Position numbers and translations under genes: made by a program | The notes under the pieces: generated by a model | Seen by the model: only the letters and a program-made list of their open reading frames with translations | Told to the model about the DNA's origin: nothing | Database searches by the model: none | Part shown: piece by piece, positions 33,289 to 43,200 of the stretch | Layout of the letters: every line of letters begins with the position of its first letter | How positions within the stretch are numbered: the stretch's first letter is position 1 | Assembly: GCA_021776335.1 (NCBI GenBank) | Contig: JAJFGB010000004.1 | Span: forward strand, 186,001 to 250,000 | Length of the DNA stretch: 64,000 nt | Direction of reading: 5' to 3' | Source: Hyphococcus sp. | GTDB lineage: Bacteria > Pseudomonadota > Alphaproteobacteria > Caulobacterales > Parvularculaceae

Positions 33289-34863
33289 ATGAGCATGAAC
33301 ACACAGGGCAGACCGACACGCGCTGACGGCGCTGCGTTGAGCGACACGCCGACTTTTACTGGCAACAAAGCGCTGCAAATCGAAGAAGCGTTGTCATTTG
33401 AAATTGGCGATGTCGCACGGACCGGCGTTGATCTTGCTGAACCGACCGGCGGGGCCCATCGTCTTGGCGGGCTTCATCGCGACAGTGATATTGGTCTTCC
33501 GGGATTGACCGAACCTGAAACCATGCGCCATTTTGTGCGCCTCAGCCAAAAGAACTTCGCCATTGATATGGGGCCCTTTCCACTCGGCTCTTGCACGATG
33601 AAACACAATCCGCGTCTTAACGAAAAAGTGGCGCGGCTTCCCGGCTTTGGCGACCTTCACCCGCTGGCGCCGCAATCAGCGGTGCAAGGCGCACTGGAAC
33701 TGATTGACCGTCTTGCATTTTGGTTGAAAGAGTTGACCGGCATGCCAGCGGTTGCGATGTCGCCGAAAGCCGGCGCTCATGGTGAATTATGCGGCATGAT
33801 GGCGATTAAGTCAGCGCTCGATGCGCGCGGCGAAGGAAGCAAGCGCACACGCGTGCTTGCGCCGGAGTCAGCCCACGGCACGAACCCGGCAACGGCGGTT
33901 CAATGTGGGTTTACAGTGGAACCCATCCCGGCAGACAGCACCGGCCGTGTTGACCTTGGCGCGCTTAAGGAAAAGCTGAGCGATGACATTGCCGGCATCA
34001 TGGTGACAAACCCCAACACCTGTGGGCTTTTTGAACGCGATATTCGCGCTATTGCGGACGCTGTGCATGAGGCGGGTGGTTATTTCTATTGCGACGGCGC
34101 CAATTTCAATGCGATTGCCGGAAAAGTGCGCCCGGGCGATCTTGGTATCGACGCCATGCACATCAACCTGCACAAAACATTTTCAACGCCGCATGGCGGC
34201 GGCGGCCCGGGTTCCGGCCCGACCGTCTTATCCGATGCGCTGGCGCCCTTTGCGCCGGTTCCATATGTGGTTCATGAAAATGGTGTTTTTCACCTTGTTG
34301 AAACGCGGCGCGCAGCGAAAGCGGAAACATCGGGCGCAGACAGCATGGGTCGTCTGACTGCCTTCCACGGACAGATGGGCATGTTTGTACGCGCGCTTGC
34401 TTATATGATGAGCCATGGCGTCGACGGCGTTCGTCAGGCAGCGGAAGATGCGGTCTTGAACGCCAATTATGTTCTTGCGCGCTTGAAAACAGAAATGACG
34501 CCTGCCTTTGATGGTTTTTGCATGCATGAAGCCTTGTTCGATGACCGCTTCCTTGAGGGGACGGGTGTTGAGACAATCGACTTTGCGAAAGCGATGATTG
34601 ATGAGGGCTATCACCCGATGACCATGTATTTTCCCTTGGTGGTCCATGGCGCCATGTTGATAGAGCCGACGGAATCAGAATCGAAGCGTGAGCTTGATCT
34701 TTTTTGCAACGCGCTGTTGTCACTGGCAAAACGCGCCAAGGCGGGCGAAGTCGAGCCATTTAAGGCGGCGCCGATCTACGCCCCGCGGCGTCGGCTCGAT
34801 GAGACTGCAGCGGCAAGAAACCCCGTCTTAAAGTGGCGACCGGAAGCGCAGGCCGCAGAGTAG
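33289..34863 (+). CDS. gcvPB: Glycine dehydrogenase (decarboxylating) subunit 2
   Basis: A 524-residue PLP-containing half of the P protein. The cofactor Lys296 lies in NLHKTFSTPHGGGGPGSGP; GSCTMKHNPRLNEK, APESAHGTNPATA and MVTNPNTCGLFE are also diagnostic. It decarboxylates glycine and passes the remaining unit to GcvH. It is the last gene of the gcv operon; no clear stem-and-T terminator follows in the 76-bp gap. Confidence 0.97.
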   Translation: MSMNTQGRPTRADGAALSDTPTFTGNKALQIEEALSFEIGDVARTGVDLAEPTGGAHRLGGLHRDSDIGLPGLTEPETMRHFVRLSQKNFAIDMGPFPLGSCTMKHNPRLNEKVARLPGFGDLHPLAPQSAVQGALELIDRLAFWLKELTGMPAVAMSPKAGAHGELCGMMAIKSALDARGEGSKRTRVLAPESAHGTNPATAVQCGFTVEPIPADSTGRVDLGALKEKLSDDIAGIMVTNPNTCGLFERDIRAIADAVHEAGGYFYCDGANFNAIAGKVRPGDLGIDAMHINLHKTFSTPHGGGGPGSGPTVLSDALAPFAPVPYVVHENGVFHLVETRRAAKAETSGADSMGRLTAFHGQMGMFVRALAYMMSHGVDGVRQAAEDAVLNANYVLARLKTEMTPAFDGFCMHEALFDDRFLEGTGVETIDFAKAMIDEGYHPMTMYFPLVVHGAMLIEPTESESKRELDLFCNALLSLAKRAKAGEVEPFKAAPIYAPRRRLDETAAARNPVLKWRPEAQAAE

Positions 34864-34939
34864 AGTTTACTGCGGGCTTCACGGACTGAGGAGAACACGC
34901 CTACTATCCCGCCACAAATGTGATCGGGACCGAGCGCTA

Positions 34940-36469
34940 ATGGACTTTCTAAGTCAGATTGTGGGAGGCGTCGTCGATGTTTTGTCGGCGCTATTTGTTT
35001 TCGGCGTCGGCCTGGGCGTCGCGATAACAGTCCTCATGTTTATAGTTGACGCCACCCAGTCAAAAGACGCCATCCGCCATAATTACCCTGTGATCGGGCG
35101 GTTTCGCGATCTCTTCACCCGGCTTGGTGAATTTTTTCGGCAATATTTCTTTGCCCTCGATCGCGAAGAAATGCCATTTAACCGCGCCGAGCGCGACTGG
35201 ATTCATAAATCCGCCGGGGGTGAAGAAAATACGCTGCCATTTGGATCGACGCGCAATCTCAACTTGATTGGAACGCCGATATTCATTAACTGCGCGTTCC
35301 CGCATCTCGATGAAGAATCACGCAATCCGCCGCCCGTCGAATTCGGTCCGTATACGCAAAATCCATATCTTGTATCCTCAATCATCAATGTGTCGGCCAT
35401 GAGTTTTGGCGCGCTATCCAAACCCGCCGTGCAGGCGCTTTCCCATGGCGCCAAACTCGCCGGTTGTTATCTTAATACCGGTGAGGGAGGTTTGGCGCCC
35501 TATCACCTAGAGGGCGATTGCGACGTTGTTTTTCAGATGGGTACTGCGAAATATGGCGTGCGCGACGAAAAGGGCGGGCTCGATGACGATAAGCTGGCGG
35601 CGCTTGCCAGCAATCCTCAAGTCAAGATGATCGAGATCAAGCTTGCCCAGGGCGCCAAGCCCGGCAAAGGCGGTATTTTGCCTGCGGTGAAAGTATCCCG
35701 TGAAATCGCCGATATTCGCGGCATTACCGCGGGCGAAGCGTCAGTCTCACCAAATCGCTATCCCGAAATCAACAATGTCGAGGAGCTGCTTGATTTCATT
35801 AATCATGTGCGCGCTGTTTCAAAGCTTCCGGTTGGCTTTAAAGCCGTACTTGGCGCCTATGGCTGGATCGACGATTTATGCGACGCGATCGAGCGGCGCG
35901 GCGTCGAGGCGGCGCCGGATTTCATCACCCTTGATGGCGGCGATGGGGGGACGGGCGCGGCGCCCATGTCGCTCATGGATAATGTCGGCTTGCCGTTAAA
36001 ACAGTCGCTTCCGATGTTGACCGATATTCTGGAGCGCCGCGGATTGCGCAATCGGATCCGTGTGATCGCCTCAGGTAAACTGGTGACGCCGGCGGATGTT
36101 GCCTGGGCGTATTGCGCCGGCGCTGATGCCGTCAACACAGCGCGCGGGTTCATGTTTTCGATTGGATGTATTCAGGCATTACGGTGCAACACCAATAATT
36201 GTCCCACCGGGATTACGACTCACAGGAAAAGCCTGCAAGCGGGGCTTGATCCGACAGTGAAGTCCCGGCGCACTGCAAATTATGTTGAAAAAATGCGTAA
36301 GGATGTCGCGATGATCGCCCATTCCTGCGGCGCGGAACATGCGCGCGCATTAAAGCGGCATCATGTGCGGATCGTTCAGGAAGACGGCACGTCCATCCCG
36401 CTGGATGAATTATCTTGCCGCTTGCGGCCGTTGGCGCCTCATGAATATGGAAACCCAAAACCGGATTAG
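34940..36469 (+). CDS. FMN-binding glutamate synthase-domain protein
   Basis: A 509-residue protein with an N-terminal membrane helix (SALFVFGVGLGVAITVLMFIV), then a complete glutamate-synthase central domain: MSFGALSKPAVQALSHGA, LDGGDGGTGAAPMS, IASGKLVTPADVAWA, and the Cys-rich RCNTNNCPTGITT, which probably binds an iron-sulfur cluster. It lacks the glutaminase half, so it is not a classical GltB; similar orphan proteins may synthesise glutamate from ammonia or act in other redox chemistry. It follows gcvPB by 76 bp and could receive ammonia from glycine cleavage, but that is inference. Confidence 0.9.
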   Translation: MDFLSQIVGGVVDVLSALFVFGVGLGVAITVLMFIVDATQSKDAIRHNYPVIGRFRDLFTRLGEFFRQYFFALDREEMPFNRAERDWIHKSAGGEENTLPFGSTRNLNLIGTPIFINCAFPHLDEESRNPPPVEFGPYTQNPYLVSSIINVSAMSFGALSKPAVQALSHGAKLAGCYLNTGEGGLAPYHLEGDCDVVFQMGTAKYGVRDEKGGLDDDKLAALASNPQVKMIEIKLAQGAKPGKGGILPAVKVSREIADIRGITAGEASVSPNRYPEINNVEELLDFINHVRAVSKLPVGFKAVLGAYGWIDDLCDAIERRGVEAAPDFITLDGGDGGTGAAPMSLMDNVGLPLKQSLPMLTDILERRGLRNRIRVIASGKLVTPADVAWAYCAGADAVNTARGFMFSIGCIQALRCNTNNCPTGITTHRKSLQAGLDPTVKSRRTANYVEKMRKDVAMIAHSCGAEHARALKRHHVRIVQEDGTSIPLDELSCRLRPLAPHEYGNPKPD

Positions 36470-37032
36470 GGATTAAACCCGCCGGCTTTCAGAAATTCTA
36501 TTTCCTCTGCTGTGGACTGACGCCCGAGCACTTTATTGCGGTGAGGAAAGCGGCCGAATTTCTTGATAATGTCGCGATGTTCTATCGCGTAGGGTTCGTT
36601 CGTGGATCCGGGTAGGTGGTTTTTACACAGCGCAACGGAGCGTTCCTGTGCCGCCAGGTTTTCTGAATGCATGAAAGGCATATAAAAGAAGGCGCGTTCT
36701 TTCGCTTCAAATGACTTGTCGAATTCGCGCGTGATGGCATCAGTTGCGGCGTCGAGAGCGAGGCTGTCCTGGGCAAAGGCGCGAGGGTCATCGCGAAAAA
36801 TATTTCTCGAAAACTGATCGAGCAGAATAATCCGCGCCAAAGCATGACGCGGATTGTCGCCCCATGAGCTTAGTTTTTCATCAACGGCATTTTTGTGGAG
36901 TGCTGTGAACCGGTCGCGAATGGCCGCGTCAAATATCTGGTCACGACGAAACCATTGATAGGGTTTTGTCTCTTCGAACCAGAATCTTAATATGCCTTCA
37001 GCTGTGTCGGCGTTTGGTGGCGTCGCGACCAT
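36466..37032 (-). CDS. DUF924 family protein
   Basis: A 188-residue alpha-helical protein of the DUF924 family: FWFEETKPYQWFRRD, FDAAIRDRFTALH, ILLDQFSRNIFRDDPRAFAQD and FFYMPFMHSENLAAQE are characteristic. The fold resembles tetratricopeptide-like solenoids; function is unknown. Its start shares a base with the atpF stop (TAATG), so it is likely cotranscribed with the F0 operon. It overlaps the convergent glutamate synthase gene by four bases at the stops. Confidence 0.87.
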   Translation of the reverse strand: MVATPPNADTAEGILRFWFEETKPYQWFRRDQIFDAAIRDRFTALHKNAVDEKLSSWGDNPRHALARIILLDQFSRNIFRDDPRAFAQDSLALDAATDAITREFDKSFEAKERAFFYMPFMHSENLAAQERSVALCKNHLPGSTNEPYAIEHRDIIKKFGRFPHRNKVLGRQSTAEEIEFLKAGGFNP

Positions 37033-37589
37033 TAATTCAGCTTGTCGCGCAGACCGGCGATGGCTTTATCGGCAAAGACGGTTTGTGCGCCGCCATCCAT
37101 GCGTTCGCGGATAATATGACGCGCTGCTTCGATAGCGAGATCAGCCGTCTGGCCACGCACTTCTGACAGGGCCTGGGCTTCGGCGCGCGCGATCTTGTCC
37201 TCAGCGGCTTTTGCCCGGCGATCCATCTGCTCGTTTATTTTTTGGCGCGCTTCCGCCGCCATGCGTTTGGCATCATTTTTTGCCTGTTCAATTATTGCGG
37301 CGGCTTCACCCTCTGCTTCGCGTTGACGGCGCTGATATTGTGCGAGCAGTTCCTGCGCTTCTTCGCGCATTTTTCGCGCTTCATTAATTTCATCGGCAAT
37401 TTCGCGGCTGCGTTTGTCGAGGCCGGAGAGGATCATTTTGTGCACGCCCGCCCGCACGAAAATGCCGATGACGATCACGAACGCCACGAGCACCCAAAAT
37501 GACGTGTCCTGCAAGAGGTTGCCGGAATGACCGGCAGCGCCGTGGCTTTCTTCGGCGGCGGCAAGAGCGAGGCTGGCAAATGAGATCAT
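37032..37589 (-). CDS. atpF: ATP synthase F0 subunit b
   Basis: A 185-residue peripheral-stalk subunit with one N-terminal helix (TSFWVLVAFVIVIGIFVRAG) and a long charged coiled coil from about residue 50 onward (MREEAQELLAQYQRRQREAEGEA in part). It connects the a subunit with F1. It is the second of two b-type subunits here, 12 bp after the b' gene and overlapping DUF924. The F1 genes are not in this window, so F0 and F1 are in separate operons, as usual in alphaproteobacteria. Confidence 0.92.
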   Translation of the reverse strand: MISFASLALAAAEESHGAAGHSGNLLQDTSFWVLVAFVIVIGIFVRAGVHKMILSGLDKRSREIADEINEARKMREEAQELLAQYQRRQREAEGEAAAIIEQAKNDAKRMAAEARQKINEQMDRRAKAAEDKIARAEAQALSEVRGQTADLAIEAARHIIRERMDGGAQTVFADKAIAGLRDKLN

Positions 37590-37601
37590 GGATGCTGTTT
37601 C

Positions 37602-38165
37602 CTAAGAAGCGTTCGAAACGTTCGAGACCGCTTTTTCGGCGGCTTCGCTGGTTGGTGCTTCGTCGAGAAGGATTTCGACAACTGCCCGTGCGGTCTCTGC
37701 AGCCGCGTCGTGCACTTTCGCTGCAGCATCCACTTTCATTGCAGTGATGCGGGCTTCAGCGGCGGCGACCTGTTTTTCAAGCGCGGCGTCGGTATCGGCC
37801 TGCATTTCGGCGATGTCCTTGTCTACTTCACCGCGCGTTTCTGCGGCGATCCCCTGGGCCTTCGCCTTCGCATCCGCCAGCGCCTGATTATAGGCGCCTT
37901 CGGCTTCTTCCGCCTGATGCTTGAACTCGCTTGCCTTATCCAAATCATCAGCGATGCGATCTCGGCGTTCCTCGATGGCCCCGCCGATTGCCGGCAGGAA
38001 CCGCGTATGCATCAGTGCGTATAAGCTGCCGAATATGACGGCCAGCCAGAACAGCTGGCTTGGCCACGAGGACGGATCAAGCTGCGGTAAGCCAGCAGAC
38101 GCTGCCTCATCCCCATGAGCGGCAGCGGTTTCAGCAACTGATGTAGCGATAGCGAAGATGGACAA
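37602..38165 (-). CDS. atpG: ATP synthase F0 subunit b'
   Basis: A 187-residue b-type stalk subunit that pairs with b. The helix PSQLFWLAVIFGSLYALMH and the coiled coil GAIEERRDRIADDLDKASEFKHQAEEAE (in part) are seen. The start codon is an uncommon TTG at 38165, supported by an excellent AAGGAGAGGACC just upstream. It precedes b by 12 bp and follows the c subunit gene by 35 bp. Confidence 0.91.
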   Translation of the reverse strand: MSIFAIATSVAETAAAHGDEAASAGLPQLDPSSWPSQLFWLAVIFGSLYALMHTRFLPAIGGAIEERRDRIADDLDKASEFKHQAEEAEGAYNQALADAKAKAQGIAAETRGEVDKDIAEMQADTDAALEKQVAAAEARITAMKVDAAAKVHDAAAETARAVVEILLDEAPTSEAAEKAVSNVSNAS

Positions 38166-38200
38166 AGGTCCTCTCCTTTAAAAAATTCGCGGCGCGCGTC

Positions 38201-38428
38201 CTAGAATGTGTAAAGGATGATCATCGCGATCGCGAAGCCAAGAAGACCGGTGAATTCGGTCAACGCGAAGGCGAGAAGCATGGTTGGTTGATTGGCAGCC
38301 GCAGCTGACGGGTTACGAAACGCACCTGACAGGAAGTTGCCGAAGATGAGGCCGAGACCAACGCCAGCACCCGCGAGCGGGATTGAGGCGAGACCCGCGC
38401 CGATTAGTTTTGCTGCTTCTGCGTCCAT
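38201..38428 (-). CDS. atpE: ATP synthase F0 subunit c
   Basis: A 75-residue proteolipid hairpin that makes the rotor ring. The first helix has the glycine-rich GAGVGLGLIFG, the loop RNP, and the second helix ALTEFTGLLGFAIAM with Glu58, the ion carrier. The position and flanking residues fit a proton-type ring. AGGAG lies about ten bases ahead of the ATG. It is between the a and b' genes. Confidence 0.96.
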   Translation of the reverse strand: MDAEAAKLIGAGLASIPLAGAGVGLGLIFGNFLSGAFRNPSAAAANQPTMLLAFALTEFTGLLGFAIAMIILYTF

Positions 38429-38513
38429 TTTTATGCACTCCTAAAAAGTTGTCGTGAGCCGTTGATCCCGTTATCGCGGCTGGCTCTCAAAAGCCCGCGT
38501 GGGAAATTTGAAC

Positions 38514-39305
38514 TTAGTGATCTGATGCGTGTGCAGCATCGCTGAGATAGATACATGTCAGCACTGCAAAGACATATGCCTGCAATGCGGCAACCAAAAA
38601 CTCGAGCGCCGTGACTGCAATCGCGCCGAGGAATGGCGCAATGCCAAACACCATTACTGCGCCGCCTGCGCTAAGTAGAGATACGACGAAGCCGGCAAAC
38701 AGTTTGAGAATGATATGGCCGGCGAACATGTTTGCGAACAAACGAACGGCGAGACTAATCGGCCGAGAGAGGAACGAAATGATCTCGATCGGTACAATCA
38801 GCACATACATGTAAATTGGCAGGCCGGATGGGGCGAACAGTTTAAAAAACTTCAATCCGTTCTTCCAAAACCCGTAAATGACAACGATGGAAATGGTGAC
38901 CATGGCAAGCGCCAGCGTCACAATGAGATGGCTGGTCGGCGTGAAAGTGTGCATGGCGGCGGGCGTATAGGGCAGAGAAGGAATGAGGCCGAACAAATTC
39001 GCTGCCAGAATAAAGATAAAGAGCGTGAATACATAAGGGAAGAACTTCCGGCCATCCGATCCGATCGTGTCACGCACCAGATCCGATACAAATTCATATA
39101 ATACTTCTACAGCGGACTGAACGCGGCCGGGGATCAGCGCTGCGCGCCGTGTCGCCAGAAAGAAGAAAAGAACGATGGCGCCCGTCGCAATCAGCATCCA
39201 CAGCGATGAATTGGTGAATGAGATATCAATACCGGCGATATCAAGCGGTATGATAGGCAGAATTTCAAACTGCTCCATTGGCCCGGCGGCGCGAATATCA
39301 ATCAT
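38514..39305 (-). CDS. atpB: ATP synthase F0 subunit a
   Basis: A 263-residue membrane subunit forming the proton half-channels. FPYVFTLFIFILAANLFGLIPS and RPISLAVRLFANMFAGH are seen; the Arg in AVRLFANM is the essential residue facing the c ring. Five to six helices are predicted. GAGAGAGACG precedes the ATG. Order I-a-c-b'-b matches the alphaproteobacterial F0 operon. Confidence 0.95.
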   Translation of the reverse strand: MIDIRAAGPMEQFEILPIIPLDIAGIDISFTNSSLWMLIATGAIVLFFFLATRRAALIPGRVQSAVEVLYEFVSDLVRDTIGSDGRKFFPYVFTLFIFILAANLFGLIPSLPYTPAAMHTFTPTSHLIVTLALAMVTISIVVIYGFWKNGLKFFKLFAPSGLPIYMYVLIVPIEIISFLSRPISLAVRLFANMFAGHIILKLFAGFVVSLLSAGGAVMVFGIAPFLGAIAVTALEFLVAALQAYVFAVLTCIYLSDAAHASDH

Positions 39306-39335
39306 CGTCTCTCTCGTTCTCGCCAGGCGTTTGCG

Positions 39336-39647
39336 TCAGATGTCTGACGAAGACCCGCTATCATTATTCATGGAGCGCGCAATATTGCGAAGCCCCGCCG
39401 CAAATCCAAGGCCGATGCCGGCAAGAAGAAACCACGGCGTAGTTTCAAGCCAGCGATCAAGCAAAAATCCAAGCAAGGTGCCAACAAAAATTCCGGCCAG
39501 CAAATCCGAGGAAACCCGCATCGCGCGTCCCCAAGCCGCCCCGCTTGGCTTTGGAGCGTCCGGTTCCGGCTCACCGCGCATCGCGTTAAGCCGCTTCGAA
39601 AACTCGTCCAGCGAGGGCGGATTTTGCTTACCGGCATCTTTTGCCAT
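39336..39647 (-). CDS. atpI: AtpI/AtpZ-like F0 assembly protein
   Basis: A 103-residue protein with a charged N-terminus (LDEFSKRLNAMRGEPEPD) and two helices around SSDLLAGIFVGTLLGFLLD and FLLAGIGLGFAAGLRNI. It is the first gene of the F0 operon, where AtpI helps build the c ring or supplies ions. I chose the ATG at 39647 because the upstream extension is short, basic and unlike the family. Confidence 0.87.
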   Translation of the reverse strand: MAKDAGKQNPPSLDEFSKRLNAMRGEPEPDAPKPSGAAWGRAMRVSSDLLAGIFVGTLLGFLLDRWLETTPWFLLAGIGLGFAAGLRNIARSMNNDSGSSSDI

Positions 39648-39967
39648 GAGCTTGCCCGAAAACAGACGCACACGAGAACCGTGCGCGCCCCTTGAAATCG
39701 CGCGGACCATATAGGCGCCGCAGCGCAGCGTCAAGCAATGGATTTTTGACTTAACACGTTGAAATTAAACCACGAAACCGAGCGCGGCGAGACGACGCGG
39801 CGAGCTCGGGCGTGCGCTGCAAAGGCGATAAGTTTGCGCAAAAAAACAAGGGGATTTTGCCGCTGTTGATCTCGGTCATATGCGGCGAGGCGAGGGCGGA
39901 CGAGCTTGATTTCACCCTCTGGCGGAAAAGCGGGGCGACAACGGTCCCGCGCGAAGGAGAATCATTC
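39648..39967. other. Intergenic stretch between atpI and the DUF2892 gene
   Basis: About 320 bp without a supported gene. It must hold the F0 operon promoter (leftward) and a promoter for the DUF2892 gene (rightward). An open frame extends the rightward gene upstream, but its composition is unlike a protein and AAGGAG marks the real start at 39968. No strong hairpin or repeat was found. Confidence 0.5.
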
Positions 39968-40183
39968 ATGAAAGCAAATATGGGCGCCGCCGATCGCAGG
40001 GTTCGGTTGTTGTTCGCTGTTATCGTTGCGGCGCTTTATTTCACGGGAAGAATCGACGGTCTGGTCGCAGTGGCTCTGGGCGTTCCTGCCGTGATTTTTC
40101 TGGTGACAAGCCTTATCGGCACATGCCCGCTCTATTGGCCGTTCGGCTTTTCAACGCGGCTCGGGAAAACAAAAACGGGATAG
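39968..40183 (+). CDS. DUF2892 (YgaP-like) small membrane protein
   Basis: A 71-residue protein with two hydrophobic segments: LLFAVIVAALYFTG and VAVALGVPAVIFLVTSLIG, followed by TCPLYWPFGFST, a motif found in many DUF2892 proteins. Family members occur alone or with rhodanese domains; function is not established. AAGGAGAATCATTC precedes the ATG. It faces smc tail to tail, 20 bp apart. Confidence 0.85.
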   Translation: MKANMGAADRRVRLLFAVIVAALYFTGRIDGLVAVALGVPAVIFLVTSLIGTCPLYWPFGFSTRLGKTKTG

Positions 40184-40203
40184 ACGGCGGATTACCGGCG
40201 ATC

Positions 40204-43200
40204 TTATTCAGCGGCGGCTAATTGCTCGGCTTTGCTGAGGTCGACAGAGACCAGTTGCGACACGCCGCGTTCGATCATCGTCACACCGAAAAGGCGGTTC
40301 ATCCGCGACATGGTGAGCGCATGGTGCGTGATGATGATAAAGCGTGTTTCGGTTTCCTGCGCCATTTCGTGCAAGAGGCGGCAGAACCGTTCCACATTGG
40401 CGTCATCAAGCGGTGCGTCGACCTCGTCCAGAACACAGACTGGCGCGGGATTCGCCATGAAGACCGCAAATATGAGCGCCGTCGCTGTCAGCGCCTGCTC
40501 GCCGCCCGACATCAGTGACATGGAAGCGAGTTTTTTACCTGGCGGTGAGGCGAAGACCTCAAGGCCTGCATCAAGTGGGTCTTCCGAATCAATGAGGCGC
40601 AATTCCGCCTGGCCGCCATTGAAGAGGCGCTTGAAGAGGCTTGAGAAATTCGTGTTGACAGTCTCAAACGCATCCAGGAGGCGTTGGCGCGCTTCGCGGT
40701 TCAGACCACCTATGGCGGAGCGTAATTTACGGATTGCTGCGTCACAGTCTTCGCGCTCATTGCCGAGTTCGATAAGCCGCTCGCCGACTTCTTTCATCTC
40801 TTCGTCAGCACGCAAATTGACGCCGCCGAGATTTTCACGTTCACGCTTATAGCGTTCCAGCTTGCGCTCAATGTCTTCGCGCGCCGGCAGGTCTTTGTGT
40901 TCTTTGTGCTCGGCAATGGCCAGCAATTCGTCCGGCGTCGCGTCGCATGTTTCATGAGCAAGAGAGGCGGCTTCAGCAACGCGTTCGGCCGCGGCTTCTG
41001 CCTGCGCCTCAAGCCTTGCGCGCGCTTCCCGTGCTTCGGCAGCTTCATGATCGGCGGCTTTTGCCGTTTTATCAGCTTCTTGCGCGATGCGTGTGCCCTC
41101 GGCGAGGGCGTCGGCGTGGTCGTTACGGCGTGTCTCGGCGACTGCGAGCTGATCGAGCAGCGCTTTGCGTTTTTCTTCGATCTGGGCTGGTGCGTCGCTT
41201 GCTGTCTCGTGGGCCGTTTTTGTTTCGTCAAGGCGAGTGTCCAGCTCGCCGATGCGCACCGTCGCCGTTTCGCCGCGTGTCGCCCATACGCCGCGTTCGC
41301 GAGAGAGTTCAGCGAGCCGCTCTGCGCGCATCGTGGCTTCGCGCGCTAAATCATTGTGAGCGGCGCGGGTTTCGCCGGCGCGCGCACGCGCTTTTGAAAC
41401 TTCATCTCTCGCAACGGCAACACCTTCAGAAATAATCGCCGGATCGGGCAGGGCGCTGCGTTCTTCTGTCAGGCTTTCAAAGCTGCGTTTGGTTTCCGTT
41501 TCATCCTCGTCAAGGCGAACAAGGTTTTCATCAATTGACGCAATGCGTGTTGATGCGCGCTCATGCTCACGTTCAAGATCGGAAAGCGCCGAGCGCACAG
41601 AATCAACCGTACGACGCGCTTCGGAGAACAACGCCCGCGCCTCGCGTTCTAAACTTTGCCGATCTTTCAGCGATGTCGTTGCCTCGTTGTGAGCAATCCG
41701 TGCAGAACTTGCGCGCGCCTGCACGGCTTCGAAATCACGTTCCAGAACAAGCAGTCGATTGCGTTGTTCAAGACGAATGGCTGAAGCGGTTTTTGCGTCT
41801 GAATGCGTTGTGAACCCATCCCAGCGCCACAAGTCGCCTTGCTTTGAGACCAGCCTTTGACCGGGCTTCAGCTGCGCGCGCAGGCTGGATACGTCCTCCG
41901 TGGAGACAACACCAATAGCTGACAAACGGCGTGTAAGTTGTGATGGACCCCTGACATACTTGCTCAGCGGTTCCGCGCCGAAAGGCAGATTGTCGCCGGC
42001 AGGCGTCTCGCCAAAACGCGACCAGTGTGCTGGCGCTGCTTCGTCGGTCGCGGCGCCGAGGTCGTCGCCGAGCGCTGCGGCGAGAGCGTTTTCATATCCC
42101 GGGTCAACTTCGATCTGCTCGATCAGCGGCTGCCAGTCCTGCGATTCATTGGCGGCCAATACGCGCCGCAAGGCTTCGCGCTCAGCGTCAATTTCGGTGA
42201 GACTCTGTTCGGCTTTGCGCAATGGTCCACGCAGCGCAGTTTCAGTTTCTTCCGCGCTTGCGCGCTCTTCTTCAGCGCGGTGAAAAGCAGCTTCGGCTGC
42301 ACGCGCGGCCTCCTCAGAGGCGGTGAACTTCGCAGCGATTTCATCCAGCGCCCTGGATTGCTCCGGCGTCGGCTCAATAAAGTCGCGCTCTTCGCGATAG
42401 ACGCGTGTTTGTTCCGCGATTTTTTCCAAACGCCGTTCGGCGCTGGCGATATTGCCGCCGACAGTTTTGCGTTTGGCTTCAATCTCGGCGGCTTCGGCGC
42501 TCTTCTGGTCGAAATCGGCTTCGACGTTGTCAAGCTTTTCAGCGGTTTCAGCCATTGCAGCTGCTGCGCTTTGCAGGCGATCGGCTTCTGAGGCCTCGCG
42601 TGCATTCAGGCCTTCTTCTTCGCGGTTGAGCGCCAACACAGCCTCATCTGCATCAGCAAGGAGGCCTTTTTCCCGGCCAATATCTTCCTTGAGACGCTCA
42701 ATTTCTTCAGCCAAACGAGCAAGCTCGGCCTCGGCGCGTTGGGCTTCGTCATCAAGGCCTTCGCGCGCGACGGTCAGGCGATGGAGCGCAGCCGCCGCTT
42801 CTGCTTCCGCCATACGCAAGGGTTCGAGCGCATCATGGGCTTCGGTTTGAGCCGTTGACGCCGCTGCTGCTGTGCGTGTTGTATCTTCGATCAGCGCTGC
42901 AATTTCGGTAAGGCCCGCAGCGGCTGTTTCTTCAGCCGCAGTTGCATCGCGCCAGCGCAGAAACGCCCCCATCGCTTCGGCGCGCCGGATGTCCCCCGAT
43001 ATGTTCCTATAGCGTGTGGCCTGGCGGGCTTGCCGGCCGAGCGCCGTTTTTTGTGTTTCAAGCTCGCTGATGACATCGTCCAGGCGCTCAAGATTTTGCT
43101 CGGTGGCGCGTAAGCGCAACTCCGCTTCGTGGCGACGGGCGTGAAGGCCGGTGACGCCGGCGGCTTCTTCCAGCAGGCGTCGGCGATTATGCGGTTTGGC

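Noticed and set aside
39812-39967. N-terminal extension of the DUF2892 protein
   Set aside because: AAGGAG precedes the ATG at 39968; the extension has no family similarity.
40947-41435. Long antisense open frames across smc
   Set aside because: They lie wholly inside the coiled-coil coding sequence and their proteins are Arg/Cys-rich shadows without family motifs.
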